A stretch of DNA of 54,892 nt from Perkinsus olseni. Lineage: Eukaryota; Perkinsozoa; Perkinsida. The DNA lies in NCBI GenBank assembly GCA_013115125.1, contig JABANN010000191.1, forward strand, positions 1 to 54,892. The letters are read 5' to 3'. Positions within the stretch are counted from its first letter, which is position 1. Every line of letters starts with the position of its first letter. The translations under genes and the position numbers were made by a program. This document shows positions 35,779 through 48,618 of this stretch, piece by piece. The notes beneath the pieces are model-generated. The model did not search any database and was not told the DNA's origin. It saw nothing but the letters and a program-made list of their open reading frames with translations.

Positions 35779-37326
35779 TTGTATCTTGCAAGGTCAACCT
35801 TTGGATATTTCACGACGGGCAACATTTCCAGAAGGCTCGGAACTAGGCGCACTTTCTGGACGATGACGCATGTTACTGAAACGCGAGAGAACGGGACAAT
35901 GATTGTGTTGAGCCCAAAGGAAGGTCGCGTCAACAGTAAGCTGCGTATCTTACTAGGGTCGACCTAAGATACTTGCCAGGTCTGATGATAGTCATGCATG
36001 GTCTCGGAGACACCGCCCAAGGATGGGATAACGCTGCGAGGATCTGGTCGAGGCAGTTCCCATCAACCCGTTTTATCTTACCAACGGCGAAAGTACAGCC
36101 AGTGACGGTTAATATGGGCGCTCCGATGCCGTCTTGGTGAGGAGGATGAGTTACGGAAAATTTGGTATGGACGCAAGTGAGGTACGATATTAAATCATTG
36201 ACGTCATCCAAGTTGGAAGCGAGCGCGGAGGGGATTGAAGAATCGGCCGTGAGGATTCGAGAAATCATATCGAAGGAGATGGCAGACACTGGCGTGACAA
36301 GGAAGGATATTGTAGGCGTATCTTCACCTCGCTGTGGCAAGATACAAAATAAGTCAACATACGTACAGGTTCTCGCTGGATTCTCTCAAGGAGCAGCGAT
36401 GTCGTACTGGGTCGGCCTACAGGACGATGAGAGTTATGCCGGAGTTGTTGCTATGAGTGGATATTTACCTAGGGCCAGCAGGTTGGTGGTCGTTCGCTCG
36501 AGCCGTGTGAAATAACTCGTAACAGATTGCAAGGAAAGGGTCTCTTTCCTAACCAACGATAGGGCGAGAAATCGCCGATAATCGGTGCAATAGAAAACCT
36601 TCGCTGTGCGCAAAGATATCGCTGGTATTACCTTTCTCGAGTTTTCCTACCTCTTCGAGGGTTTTTTTTCAGCTTTATTCTTTCTCCGGCAGCAGCAGGG
36701 AGGTCGACGCCCGTCTTGCACTGCCACGGCGACTCGGATACGATGGTCCCCTCGGACGCGGCGGTCGCAACTCTCAATCATTTACAGGACGCTGGCCTCG
36801 AAGATGTCACTTTCATGATGTGAACATTCCGACCTTTTTCGCATCTTGCATGGTCAACCTCAAGATACCCTGGAATGCATCATTCGGCTTGTGGAGAGGA
36901 GATCCGACACATTGCAGTTTGGTTAAAACTCAAAGCCAAACTTGGCTGTCGAGAACGTGAGGCATTTGGTCCCGGGTTCGATCCTCGGTTACTACAGTTT
37001 TCACACTCTTATGATTCCAGTGGCTCCTTCGAGTGCTATAGCAGCCACTCTATGACGAGCCTCTGACACTCTGTCGGCTCCTTTCCCTTGTCGGAGATGA
37101 AGGCCATCGTCGACATCCATTCAATGGATTCCATTGACCAATATGATGGTCCTCGTCAGGGCCCACTGCTGATATCTTGGAGTCATTAACAACAAGGGAG
37201 CTCCAGGATGCCGTCAGCGTCTTCCATCTACCACCACTGAATGAGGTGGGGAGATTGTTGGGGAAGGTGCGGTATGATGCTCTCCTTAGGATAAGTCCAC
37301 CGAACAGCTTCGGAAGGATCTTATAG
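35779..37326 (+). CDS. Acyl-protein thioesterase with SAP-like tail, copy 1
   Basis: An alpha/beta hydrolase of the APT/lysophospholipase family, which removes fatty acyl groups from proteins or lysolipids. Exons 35779-35935, 35980-36136, 36182-36311, 36369-36481, 36673-36819, 36865-36956 and 37160-37326 total 963 nt, 320 residues, in frame throughout. Seen are the oxyanion motif MHGLGDTAQGW, MGAPMPSW, nucleophile GFSQGAA, the acid in HCHGDSDTMVP and the His in YPGMHHSA. The last exon adds SLTTRELQDAVSVF...GKVRYDALL, matching the SAP-like tail of copy 2. The first 28 residues (MYLARSTFGYFTTGNISRRL) are basic and free of acids, so the upstream start may give a mitochondrial form and MTHV a cytosolic one. 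If the last intron is retained, the tail is replaced by sequence containing a tRNA-like B box. Confidence 0.82.
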
Positions 37327-37459
37327 CGTCCGTCGCCGCCGCACTTTCGTGAAGCATGCCTGCTGAGTTTCTGTGGGTAGAGGTTGTCGAGCTTCCTTAG
37401 GGATTGGGAAATCTTCCGGGTGCGCATCTGTAAAGATACCGTCCTGGGTAGCAGGACTT

Positions 37460-38812
37460 ATGTCAGTTTTACACCCCAGAGGCCTCGCTGCTTTCCGCAC
37501 TCTCCTGTCGAGGCAGTCCTCTTTCCTGTCGGCTCCCTTCATCAACAACAGTCGATCGTTTTCGAAGATGTCACACAACGTCACCAGTCGAGAGAATGGC
37601 AAAGTGCTGGTCCTCACGCCCAAGGAGGGAGGAGTGGATAGTAATCCATTTTGCACGCGCATCAATACCAACTTTTTCCCGAATCAGGCGCGGTGTTTTT
37701 GATGCACGGCCTCGGCGATACCGCCAACGGCTGGCTTGATGTCGCCCATTACTGGTCCAAGAGCTTCCCCACAACACGATTCATCCTCCCTACCGCGGAG
37801 TCGATGCCGGTCACTCTCAACTACGGCGCTCCGATGCCTTCCTGGTGACTGCAGCATCCCGCACGCCTACGGTGATGGGTTCGCGCAGGTACGACATCGA
37901 AGCCCTAGGGGTAGAGGCTACCAAGGAGACGGCCAAAGCCGACGGTATAGAGAGGTCCGCTGCAAGGGTGGAGGCCATGGTGAAGAAGGAAATGGAAGAG
38001 TCCGGTCTGGAGAAGAAGGATATTGTAGCTGCTGTTGTCACTGTGTGGGTCGGATGGGGGGATCTTGTCAGGTGTTGTCGGGATTCTCCCAAGGCGGAGC
38101 GATGTCGTATTGGGTTGGACTGCAGGAGGGGGGCTACGGCGGTGTGGTCTCCATGAGCGGCTGCATCGTCCGCCCCGACGAGTGAGCTTACCACCCTACC
38201 TCCCCTCTCCTGACTAGATCCTCAGATTCCGTCTATCACCCGAAGCTGTCGATACTCCCATCATCCAATGCCACGGCACCAGCGATCCGGTCATCCTCCC
38301 GAAGTACGCTCAGGAGACGGTCGACCATCTCCGGGAGTCGGGCGCGAAGGACATCACCCTCGTCTGGTAAGCGTCCGAAGCCCCACGCTGGCCGTCCACT
38401 CAGTGTTCAGGTATCCTGGCATGGAGCACTCAGCTCGAGAGACCGAGATCGACGACATCGCTCTATGGCTCAAGCTTAAAGCCAAACTCGGTTGCAGATT
38501 GAGTGAGTCGGACTGAGACCCCTATTCCCAAAGAGTTCGCATCATGTGAAATAATATACAATTAATGCCGATATCATAGGGACTATGCCTTCTGATATGC
38601 TATTGTGTATCTTTCAGAAACGGACGCAGAAGTTGTGAGTGGCCTCTCAGTTAAGCAGCTGAAGCATGCCTTGCGGCTGTTAAGTGTCGACCCTACTAAG
38701 GTAGGGAAACTTCCAGTCTAGTACCACGTCTTATCAGCTCTGCTCTCAGATTGCTAATTACGTGGAGAAGTCGGAACTGCGTGAGGCGGTCTTGGACGCT
38801 ATGAAGGTTTGA
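37460..38812 (+). CDS. Acyl-protein thioesterase with SAP-like tail, copy 2
   Basis: Tandem paralogue of the gene before it. Exons 37460-37640, 37688-37844, 37889-38024, 38072-38181, 38226-38366, 38411-38502, 38618-38700 and 38750-38812 give 320 residues with every phase matching. Most introns are 44-49 nt. Catalytic motifs are MHGLGDTANGW, GAPMPSW, GFSQGGA, HGTSDPV and YPGMEHSA. Reading straight on from exon 6 gives a stop at 38516 and a 276-residue form. A consensus GTGAGT at 38503 instead leads to a tail with GLSVKQLKHALRLLSVD and YVEKSELREAVLDAM, like the SAP-like C-domain of MANF/ARMET. The leader MSVLHPRGLAAFRTLLSRQS looks mitochondrial; a second Met at 37568 would drop it. Intact, and similar in length to copy 1. 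Confidence 0.85.
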
Positions 38813-39005
38813 TCGACTGTTTAACTGTTTTTTCTGTCGGCGTTTGGAAGAGTTGCGTCGAAGAGTTTTCAATGAGTACTCAGTTGGACTGCCGGAGAGC
38901 ACAGCGCCGCATGCTTATGGACTCGCGAAGGTCTTGAGTCGTATGAGCGCACAATTCATTGCATACGTCTTCGGGCAAGTAGCACCGCATTGTCTAACAT
39001 TTACA
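38813..39005. other. 3' region of thioesterase copy 2
   Basis: Short intergenic stretch before the tRNA gene. No separate feature is supported. Confidence 0.4.
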
Positions 39006-39077
39006 GTCGCTATCGTCTAGTGGTTAGGACGTCACGTTGTGGCCGTGACAACCCCGGTTCAAATCCGGGTAGCGACT
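39006..39077 (+). tRNA. tRNA-His (GTG)
   Basis: A 72-nt cloverleaf folds here. Acceptor GTCGCTA pairs with TAGCGAC; the D-arm carries TAGTGGTTA; the anticodon stem CACG-type arms enclose the loop TTGTGGC with anticodon GTG; the T-arm is CCCGG/CCGGG around TTCAAAT. It closely resembles eukaryotic tRNA-His. The usual extra G at position -1 is added after transcription in eukaryotes and need not be encoded. Confidence 0.93.
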
Positions 39078-39392
39078 TTTATCTGTAAATACATGTGATG
39101 TGTGATGCACCATTTTCACGGCCAATGAGCCTCTCCACAATGTCTTACGACCCGCCATGACTGTAACAACGCAACACTGAGAGGAACTACGTAGAAAGCT
39201 TTACCGAAAGCACAGCTCAGGTTCACAGCAGATCAGTAAGTCAAATTAGCAACCCCCTCTCGACTACTGCTCTCTTTCTGGAGAGCTGTCGTCCACGTCT
39301 CAGAAACCAGGGCGCCAATACCTGAATGACAATCGAGCTCAAGTACAATCTAAATCACGGAGAAACGGAAGCGGCATCTCCCATGAGTCCCA

Positions 39393-41774
<2,382 letters not shown>

Positions 41775-42291
41775 GCTGACTTCGGGAGCAGGAGCCATTG
41801 ATGTGGGCTACACTGGCAATAGTGGTAGAACGACGCGCAAGGGGGACAGACAGTTGTGCAATTCAGCACGCAAACGCAGCAGGGAGGATTGGAGAGGCCT
41901 AGAAGTTGAGAAAGGAGTGGTATGGCACATTCCTGGACACATGCACTCTCAACAGCTGCAGCTCTGTTGCTCTAGACCCTACAAGCTCGCAGGTGGTGAG
42001 CGGAGAACTCGACACTGATTTGCACGCATGCACAAGATGATCAGCGAGAAGGTCGTTACCCCAAGGCCACTTCACGAGGAACTCTCCTCCGAGAGTACAC
42101 GATGGTGAGCCGATCGAAATATTCCGGAGAAATTGATAAACGCAAGAGAAGTTGAAGGTGTGAAATAGTAATACTCTAAGTTATCCGCTGTCACCGCCGC
42201 TGCTGGCAGCAGCATCCGATCATCGAAGCAAACGGCGGCGGCCAGGGCGGCAGTCCAAAAGACCGACTTCAATGATATTGAGTATTAACCT
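41775..42291. other. Intergenic
   Basis: Spacer between the helicase start and the end of the next minus-strand gene. No gene supported. Confidence 0.4.
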
Positions 42292-43851
42292 TTAATTCGA
42301 ATATTCATAGTAATACCAACTATCGTAGAATGTCCGTCCCTGGTGACCAGAAGGTCGGCCACTTCTGGTCACCGGAGACGGATCAACTCCACTTCCTCTG
42401 GACGACCTCCGCCGTGACGAACGCCTCGATCTCCCTGAGCGCACTGCTGCTGCATGATCTTCCTTCCTTCCACGGTGGCCACTTCGAGTCCGTCGGATGG
42501 ACCCGATCGCCCGACGATGCGTAACCGAGGTTGATAACGTACCACTGGAGACTTGTCGACTCTTGTTGGAACGGCCGCGAGAAGTCGCACAGCCTTTAGG
42601 GCTGAGATGAACCATCTTGGCATCCCCCGAGTACCCTGCGGTACCAAGCTTCACCACCCTAGGTGTAGCGGTTGGTGTGGTATCGGTGCTACTCTCCCTC
42701 CGCTGTAGAGTAGACGAGAGCCTCAGTTCACGATGCTGATCAACGGCCGACCTTCGAGCCTCCTCGGACGGCAATAACTCCACTTTGATACCGTCAAGAG
42801 GCTTGCTCTCTTCCCGCCGCAAATGCCTATCAAATGATGCCGATATACAACGACGGCTCTCGTTCCCTCTTCTCAGCTCCACCGTAGCATCGTGAAGGCC
42901 CTCAGCGTGGCTGATTGGGCTCCCGTCGATAGACTCAGACTCTTCGACGTTGGTGAAGTCTTGATCACAGTCAGCAGCCCTGCGCCTCGCAATAGAACCA
43001 CGGCTGCGACTTCGGCGTCTTCTTCCTGCCGGACTGAGAACCACGGCAGGCCTACCCTCTGGTTCACCACCACCATGCGCATGGTCATCATCGTCAACAC
43101 GCAAACGGTTGGATATCGAAGGTGGCCCGCGGGGAAGAGCTGAGGCACGACCAACTGGCGGCAACCAATCTCGAGGTTCCGTCGGCCTCCTCGGGATGGC
43201 GGTATCGCGAGACTGTTGCAATCTGGATCGCCAGTTGATAGTCTCAGCGCCTCCTTTTGTCGTATCACGGCGGCCGACGGGCAGTCGTCGATGACCGTCT
43301 CTTTTACCAATACCCCGTGCTTCAGACCTCCTACTCCGCCGCTTGCTCCGCTTGCTCCGAGAGGATCTCCCTTCCCTGCGAGTATCCCGCGCAACCTCAG
43401 CTGCACGAGCCAGGTTCTCTGAGCCTCCTCCAGTTCGGGAACCACGGCTCAAGGGTAGATGTGCAATGCTTCGTCGTGCTTCGAACTCCACCTTAGCGCT
43501 CGGCGTCTCAGCAGTCACGCCGGCTCCCTCAACATTTCTGCTTTCAACCGCTCTCTCGACCACAGCTGTCTCCGGTTTGTACCGGGAACCATCGCTCTGA
43601 TTGCCTCGAGGGAACTTCGAGTCTCCATGCGTCGTCATCGTCGAGCGCTCATCAGGCAGTCCAGAGTGCCTTTCCGAGCTCATTCGCTCAGCCTCGGCCC
43701 TTCGATGTGGCCTGCTGATACTCTCAGAGTCCTGGTGAGCCTCCTTGTCCGCCGCTCCGTGAGGGGATGATGACCGTTCTTTCTCCCAGCTGCATGGGGT
43801 ACTCCACCAGTCGCTAGGGGCATTCTCCTGAGGGTGCTCTGGTACCATCAC
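42292..43851 (-). CDS. Arg/Ser-rich protein
   Basis: One uninterrupted frame of 519 residues starts MMVPEHPQENAPSDWWST and ends SWYYYEYSN. Composition is very rich in Arg, Ser and Glu, with RS-type clusters (SRSKRSKRRSRRS, RRRRSRSRGS, RSSRRRSSRGSG). No RRM, zinc finger or other folded domain is visible. It resembles SR-type or other disordered nuclear proteins; a splicing link is an inference only. Being intronless is unusual next to the intron-dense helicase gene. The upstream ATG choice is simply the first in frame. Confidence 0.5.
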   Translation of the reverse strand: MMVPEHPQENAPSDWWSTPCSWEKERSSSPHGAADKEAHQDSESISRPHRRAEAERMSSERHSGLPDERSTMTTHGDSKFPRGNQSDGSRYKPETAVVERAVESRNVEGAGVTAETPSAKVEFEARRSIAHLPLSRGSRTGGGSENLARAAEVARDTRREGRSSRSKRSKRRSRRSEARGIGKRDGHRRLPVGRRDTTKGGAETINWRSRLQQSRDTAIPRRPTEPRDWLPPVGRASALPRGPPSISNRLRVDDDDHAHGGGEPEGRPAVVLSPAGRRRRSRSRGSIARRRAADCDQDFTNVEESESIDGSPISHAEGLHDATVELRRGNESRRCISASFDRHLRREESKPLDGIKVELLPSEEARRSAVDQHRELRLSSTLQRRESSTDTTPTATPRVVKLGTAGYSGDAKMVHLSPKGCATSRGRSNKSRQVSSGTLSTSVTHRRAIGSIRRTRSGHRGRKEDHAAAVRSGRSRRSSRRRSSRGSGVDPSPVTRSGRPSGHQGRTFYDSWYYYEYSN

Positions 43852-45500
43852 CTAAGGCAGCATGATGCGTCCAACGCGATGATTATGGGTTGCAGGGCCT
43901 GAAGTTCAGGCCTAAATGATACGAATCATCGAGAATGAGAAAGTTGCACGCGGATTCTACTGCGGAGGAGGGGTCCCCTCCTTATCCCCTCCGAGGGGAT
44001 AAGAAATTTCGATTCAGAAAGAATGAACTGACGAATGAATGACTGAGTGAACTATTAGACGCCGATCACCCAGGGTGATCCACCCTGCGTCCAATGAATT
44101 CTCGTATGAGATACGGACTTCTCAGCGAAATCAAGAAACATGGCTACATGGGAGCTACATGGCGCTAGCCAATATGCGTGCTCTACAACAGAACAGGTCG
44201 GAGCCTCCGACCGGAGTCCGAGTCTCGGACTACAGCCTCCGACTTGAAGGCTAGAGCTGGGCGTCCGTACTGGGATTCGGGAAAGTACGGTACGGGCTAC
44301 GTTTCGAACCAGTAGTTCGAAACTAGAGACTTAGCACAGGCACGGACTTGTACCAACCATTCCACTTATCGTCGCAATGTATATAGTTGGAGGTTTTAGG
44401 GGGATCAGACCGACGCAACTCACAGCTGCTGTGGTATAGCAGCGCGGGTCGCATTTGATTCGAGTTACCAACGAGCATCAGAACCCCTGCATACTATAGC
44501 GTGGCGCTGTCGTTTGGTGGTAGTATTCTCCGAGCATCAATGGTTAATGATCAACTCACCGGAGGACCTCCGGTCCTCTGAGGACCCTCGCCAAGCCGAG
44601 AACGGCGAGAAGCCCTCACCAAGTGCAACGTTTACATCGGTGCGCTTTCTGAAAGCGGCTTTCACTTGCGTACTGTGCACACCTACCACGCTGGCAGTTC
44701 GACAATGATTGATGTGCGGGGTTTATGTGGGGAATACAAGCCACATGCTTGCTACTTGGTCATGCTATAAGCATGACAGGCCTTCGGTTACACCGTAACT
44801 GTTACGGCGTTAAGTCTGTGTGATGCGGACCAGAGATGGTACACGGCTATGTTGATTGAACCATACCCTCATATCCAGCGCAAATCTCATTGGAAAACTA
44901 TGCACTAGCGTGGCTCATTGAGAGTGTGGACTTCAAATGAGAGCATCGTGCATAAGGCGCGATGCATCCTCCGGCAAGATAGGCTGAATCGGTCGAATCT
45001 TCGCAAGTGCACGTTACGTACAACGTCGAGGTGGGATAGCACTGTTATCATAACAGTATAGGAGTTCAGGAGACGACGTCCGAAAAACGTATCGGAGAGA
45101 AGCTTTCGCCCAAATGGACCAACGAAATAAATCTCCTTATGCATTCTCTGAAGCAGTGTGGAGCCGATGGGTTCGAGCCCACACTCACGCGTCCACGCAA
45201 GGGGTTCACGCTATGAACCTCTGTGGACTCCGCAGTGTGGGGCTCGTTACTTGGCAGATGACTCGCTGCGGAACCAGTCAGCATTGCAGCAGATCAGACA
45301 ACGCAGTTACCAAGTGCGCTGAGAACTGTAAAGCTGACGAAAATTCCCATGATGAATCTCTTCATGAGGGCACCGTGGAATCATTGGGTTCACGGTCAAA
45401 GTCCGACGATGAAACCTTAGTTGAAGTCATTTAGCATTGTTTCCATCACCGATGGTTGAGAATGCAAAAGCGGTCAACACTATGGCATAATGATTTTCAG
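43852..45500. other. Long intergenic stretch with hairpins
   Basis: No gene recognised; a plus-strand frame at 45114-45434 is weak. Several short inverted repeats occur, the clearest at 43981-44003. Tracts of CCGAC/GTCGG near 44200-44250 and a GGTTCGAGCCC near 45169 are also present. Confidence 0.4.
43981..44003. repeat. Perfect hairpin, 10-bp arms
   Basis: CTTATCCCCT, a 3-nt loop CCG, and the exact reverse complement AGGGGATAAG. It lies about 130 bp upstream of the Arg/Ser-rich gene on the minus strand and could be a local regulatory or chance structure. Confidence 0.8.
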
Positions 45501-45503
45501 ATT

Positions 45504-45833
45504 TCATTCATAATGCCCCATACGTGCGATCTTAAGTACCACGTCCACCCTATTCTCGAAAACTACCGATAGTAAAACCGAAATGGCGAGTGACTCAGTC
45601 ATTCTCACGTCAGCAGCTAACGGTTAGCCCTCCTTTACGCACCTGGTCTCCTGCATTCTCTGAAGGGTCATGATTGCTCTCATCGCTCCAACCGAGCGCT
45701 TGTTCCGCGGAGTACCAAAGATATTCGAACGGTATCGGAGGGGGCGTGCCGGCCAGCGGCTTGGCTTGCGCTTTGTCCTCACCATTGGGTGGAGGCTCGG
45801 GACATCGCTCCGACGATGCAGTAGGAAGGCCAA
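45504..45833 (-). CDS. Possible small basic protein
   Basis: Exon 45643-45833 contains MVRTKRKPSRWPARP and AMRAIMTLQRMQET. A GTGCGT donor and an AG 39 nt on allow an in-phase join to 45504-45603, giving MTESLAISVLLSVVFENRVD and ending ARMGHYE. The first half is very basic and the second is helical-looking. No family recognised. The start could be at 45833 or at the internal Met before VRTKRK. It lies between a long intergenic region and the WD-like gene, same strand. Confidence 0.35.
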
Positions 45834-45882
45834 CCTGAATGCAGAATCCGTGGCGTTGAGTATGAATATGGTACGAAGCTCA

Positions 45883-48618
45883 TCAATCGACCACCCACAT
45901 ACAGTGCATAACCGATACCAGGCCCATGATTACCACAGCTTCATCTGATCGTCTCATCTGACTGGGGGAAGAGTGCCACACGGAGTCATCGTTAGCAGGT
46001 CGTTGACAAGCGGCACCACCATCAAATGGGCGGGTATTGTCCTCGCTCACCCGCGAGGGTGGACCACCATCGTCCGCAGCTCCAGTCACCTCATCTCCGC
46101 CCTCACAGGCAGGATCTGGTTGATGCCACGATACAGGCTCTGGTTCCGCGTAATGGCCCCAATCTTGACCCCTCCTCGTTCCACGCCGCTTGACCTCATC
46201 CGATAACAACTGCAAGAGATTACCAAAGCGACTTCGCACTTTGAAGCTGGGATGAACATTGCGCCATCTCCTGGCGTCGTCGAGTAATTCTTGATTGGTC
46301 TCCAACCAATCCCTGAGAGCCTGGTCTTCCAACGACCTCATAGCGGATAGCATGGGTAGCTCGATCGCGTTCAGTGTGGCCTCAGCATCTTTCGCCTTCG
46401 AGCTGCTCTCATCCGTGAGGCCCGTACGATCCGAAAATGGCCGCGGAGGTTCAACATCGGAGTCGACCTGTATTCTAGTCAATCTAGTAGGACCCAACTG
46501 AGGACCGCAAGCGCCCCGCGTGGAAGGGAAGCCCGGCTCTGGCCCGCCATCAGAAGAATCGTCGCTTATCTCCACAACCGCGGCAGCGCGCTTGAGCCTG
46601 CGCCTCCTCCTCACGCGCCCCGTAATTGACGACTCACTGCGTTTACGCTTCCGTCTCCCCTCGTCTCCGCTCTCATCAGTAAAAAGACCCCGAGCACCGT
46701 CCCTCGGCATGCGGCTATCACCAGTGGAACAGCGCGGATTATCGGCTTCAGGGCTCTCTTGTACGATTATCGGGTAAGCGTTAGAGTCACCGTGAGAAGC
46801 TAAGGACGGCGGCGAGCCTCGCCCGGTAGCAGAGCTACGGCGACCCTCCCTGAGCCTCTTCCGGTTTGGCCAATGATCCGTAGGTGGAAACAAGCCGCCA
46901 GTGGTCACCGAGTCCACCGTCCGGCCAGAACCGTCCTCATCATCAAAGGCAACAACCTCTGCCACTATGGTCTCGCACAGCTCGCTGAGTGCGGAGCTCC
47001 TGGAAGCCCGAGGGACGTGCACTGCCGTCGCTCTCACTACAGCAGGCTGGCAGTAGAGCTCTTCAGTCTTCACAGGGCGGTCATTGGTGGAATCCGACAA
47101 GCCCACGCTACCCTTGTGGTTGCCAGGCAGGTCGGCCGACGATATCGGTTTGCTAACCTTGCTCCCCCGAGATGTGAGATCCCCAGCGCCCGAATCAGAG
47201 GTGGTGGGGCTTGGATTTCCCGGGCCGAGAAGTACGCTTCGCTGGGGCCTCGACCAGTCAAGGAGATGCTCCTCTTCAGCAACATAGACAGTTTCATCAG
47301 ATAGATGTCTCCGTCGCAAACCCAGTGCATGAGAAGTGATGTAAAAGTCTTCGCCTCCCGATAGGAGCAATCCGAAGCTGCTATCGGCTATCCACATACC
47401 TTCCTCTGCGTGTTCGCGTCCAGTTGGGTCCTTGGCTAAGACGTCATCAGAGGGAGGGCAATAGGCTAGCCCGCTAGTAACAGACGAGTAGCCGGAATGC
47501 TTGAAGCGACAGACAAGATCCAAGACATTGGATTGCGTGAACTCGTAGAGGCCCAGCCAATCACCTTCGCCGCCGACCACCAGTTTCGTCGAACTCAGCC
47601 ACGTCACGCACTCGAGACCCTTCTCCTGCAGCGCATCGAGCCAGTTTGGGGCAGTCACAGCAACTTCTATCAGACCTAGATTCCACACGTGAACAGAGCC
47701 GCCATCAGTGGTGCCCGCCAAGTGCTGGAGGCCTGGAGACAGGCACAGGCATGATATAGGTGATGGCGTATCCACCCGTATCAAAGCAGTGCTGACCAAC
47801 TGGTGATCGTCCGTGTGTGAAATACCGTATAAGCAAACAGCCGGGTTAGAGGAGCATAAGGATAGGGCGACGCTCACTGTGTCACCGACCAGCACTTGAC
47901 GTGACGTGCAGTCGCTCGGAATAGCAGAACTACACGAAGGGACCCCAGCCAATGCATTCGGAGTCTCACCCGAGAACTTCACCTCGAGAATGGTGCGAAC
48001 AGCTATGGACTTGGGGTGAGGCTCCAACTCGTAGACTTTGAACCAACCTTCTCGTTTGGTATCGTCCGAAACGGCGCCACCTTTCCACGGAGCTGCTGTC
48101 GCCAGCACCCGGGTTCTGCCGTCCGGTAGAGTCCAAAACTGAGCGTCCATAATGTCGGTCATAATTTTGGCAGCCGTAACGCCTCGCCATTTGCCGTCCT
48201 TACCGCGTCTACTGAAGACGCGTGCCCCGAGCCCTTCGTAGCCTGCGAATACCAGGCCCTGATGATTGAGGGCAATAGTAGCCTGATAGGACCCTCCCAA
48301 CTTCCGTTGTTCTCGAGCGGATACCGGAACTCGGAGGTCAGTGCCTTCCGTGATAACATAACGTCGACCGTCGTCCTTGTTGTCGGCTGAGTAGTACTTG
48401 AAAAGTTGTACCAGAGCGGACTCATACGCCACAGTGACCGTGAAAGAGCACGCCATCGAAGGGGGCTGGTCGTCGTCCCGGTTGATGTGGACGTAGGTGA
48501 CAGACTCATCGTTGACCGGAATGAGAGTGTGCGGTCGACATGCGACGATCGGCAGGGACATTTCCAGAGGATCCGCTCTGGGAGGCGGCTTTAGCCGAAG
48601 GCTACAGTACAGGGCCAC
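45883..48618 (-). CDS. WD-repeat-like protein with disordered nuclear tail
   Basis: A single 911-residue frame without introns. Roughly the first 450 residues look like a beta-propeller. HLAGTTDGGSVHVWNLGLIE is the clearest WD-type blade, and LSSTKLVVGGEGDWLGLYE, ATIALNHQGLVFAGYEGLG and WFKVYELEPHPKS fit neighbouring blades. The second half is polar, with basic clusters RRKRKRSES and RRRRRLKRAA that could be nuclear localisation signals. A following VVEISDDSSD has the form of a SUMO-interaction motif. The start could be the Met at 48618 or the one before SLPIVACRPHT. No orthologue identified. A chromatin or ubiquitin/SUMO link is an inference from the tail only. Confidence 0.55.
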   Translation of the reverse strand: MALYCSLRLKPPPRADPLEMSLPIVACRPHTLIPVNDESVTYVHINRDDDQPPSMACSFTVTVAYESALVQLFKYYSADNKDDGRRYVITEGTDLRVPVSAREQRKLGGSYQATIALNHQGLVFAGYEGLGARVFSRRGKDGKWRGVTAAKIMTDIMDAQFWTLPDGRTRVLATAAPWKGGAVSDDTKREGWFKVYELEPHPKSIAVRTILEVKFSGETPNALAGVPSCSSAIPSDCTSRQVLVGDTVSVALSLCSSNPAVCLYGISHTDDHQLVSTALIRVDTPSPISCLCLSPGLQHLAGTTDGGSVHVWNLGLIEVAVTAPNWLDALQEKGLECVTWLSSTKLVVGGEGDWLGLYEFTQSNVLDLVCRFKHSGYSSVTSGLAYCPPSDDVLAKDPTGREHAEEGMWIADSSFGLLLSGGEDFYITSHALGLRRRHLSDETVYVAEEEHLLDWSRPQRSVLLGPGNPSPTTSDSGAGDLTSRGSKVSKPISSADLPGNHKGSVGLSDSTNDRPVKTEELYCQPAVVRATAVHVPRASRSSALSELCETIVAEVVAFDDEDGSGRTVDSVTTGGLFPPTDHWPNRKRLREGRRSSATGRGSPPSLASHGDSNAYPIIVQESPEADNPRCSTGDSRMPRDGARGLFTDESGDEGRRKRKRSESSITGRVRRRRRLKRAAAVVEISDDSSDGGPEPGFPSTRGACGPQLGPTRLTRIQVDSDVEPPRPFSDRTGLTDESSSKAKDAEATLNAIELPMLSAMRSLEDQALRDWLETNQELLDDARRWRNVHPSFKVRSRFGNLLQLLSDEVKRRGTRRGQDWGHYAEPEPVSWHQPDPACEGGDEVTGAADDGGPPSRVSEDNTRPFDGGAACQRPANDDSVWHSSPSQMRRSDEAVVIMGLVSVMHCMWVVD

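Noticed and set aside
36957-37066. Thioesterase copy 1 tail containing a tRNA-like B box as an exonised element
   Set aside because: A phase-correct donor at 36957 and acceptor at 37159 remove this stretch and give the same total length as copy 2, so intron status is better supported.
45643-45833. Resemblance of the MVRTK start and QRMQET helix to centromeric histone H3
   Set aside because: The following exon and downstream sequence contain none of the conserved histone-fold segments, so the likeness is superficial.
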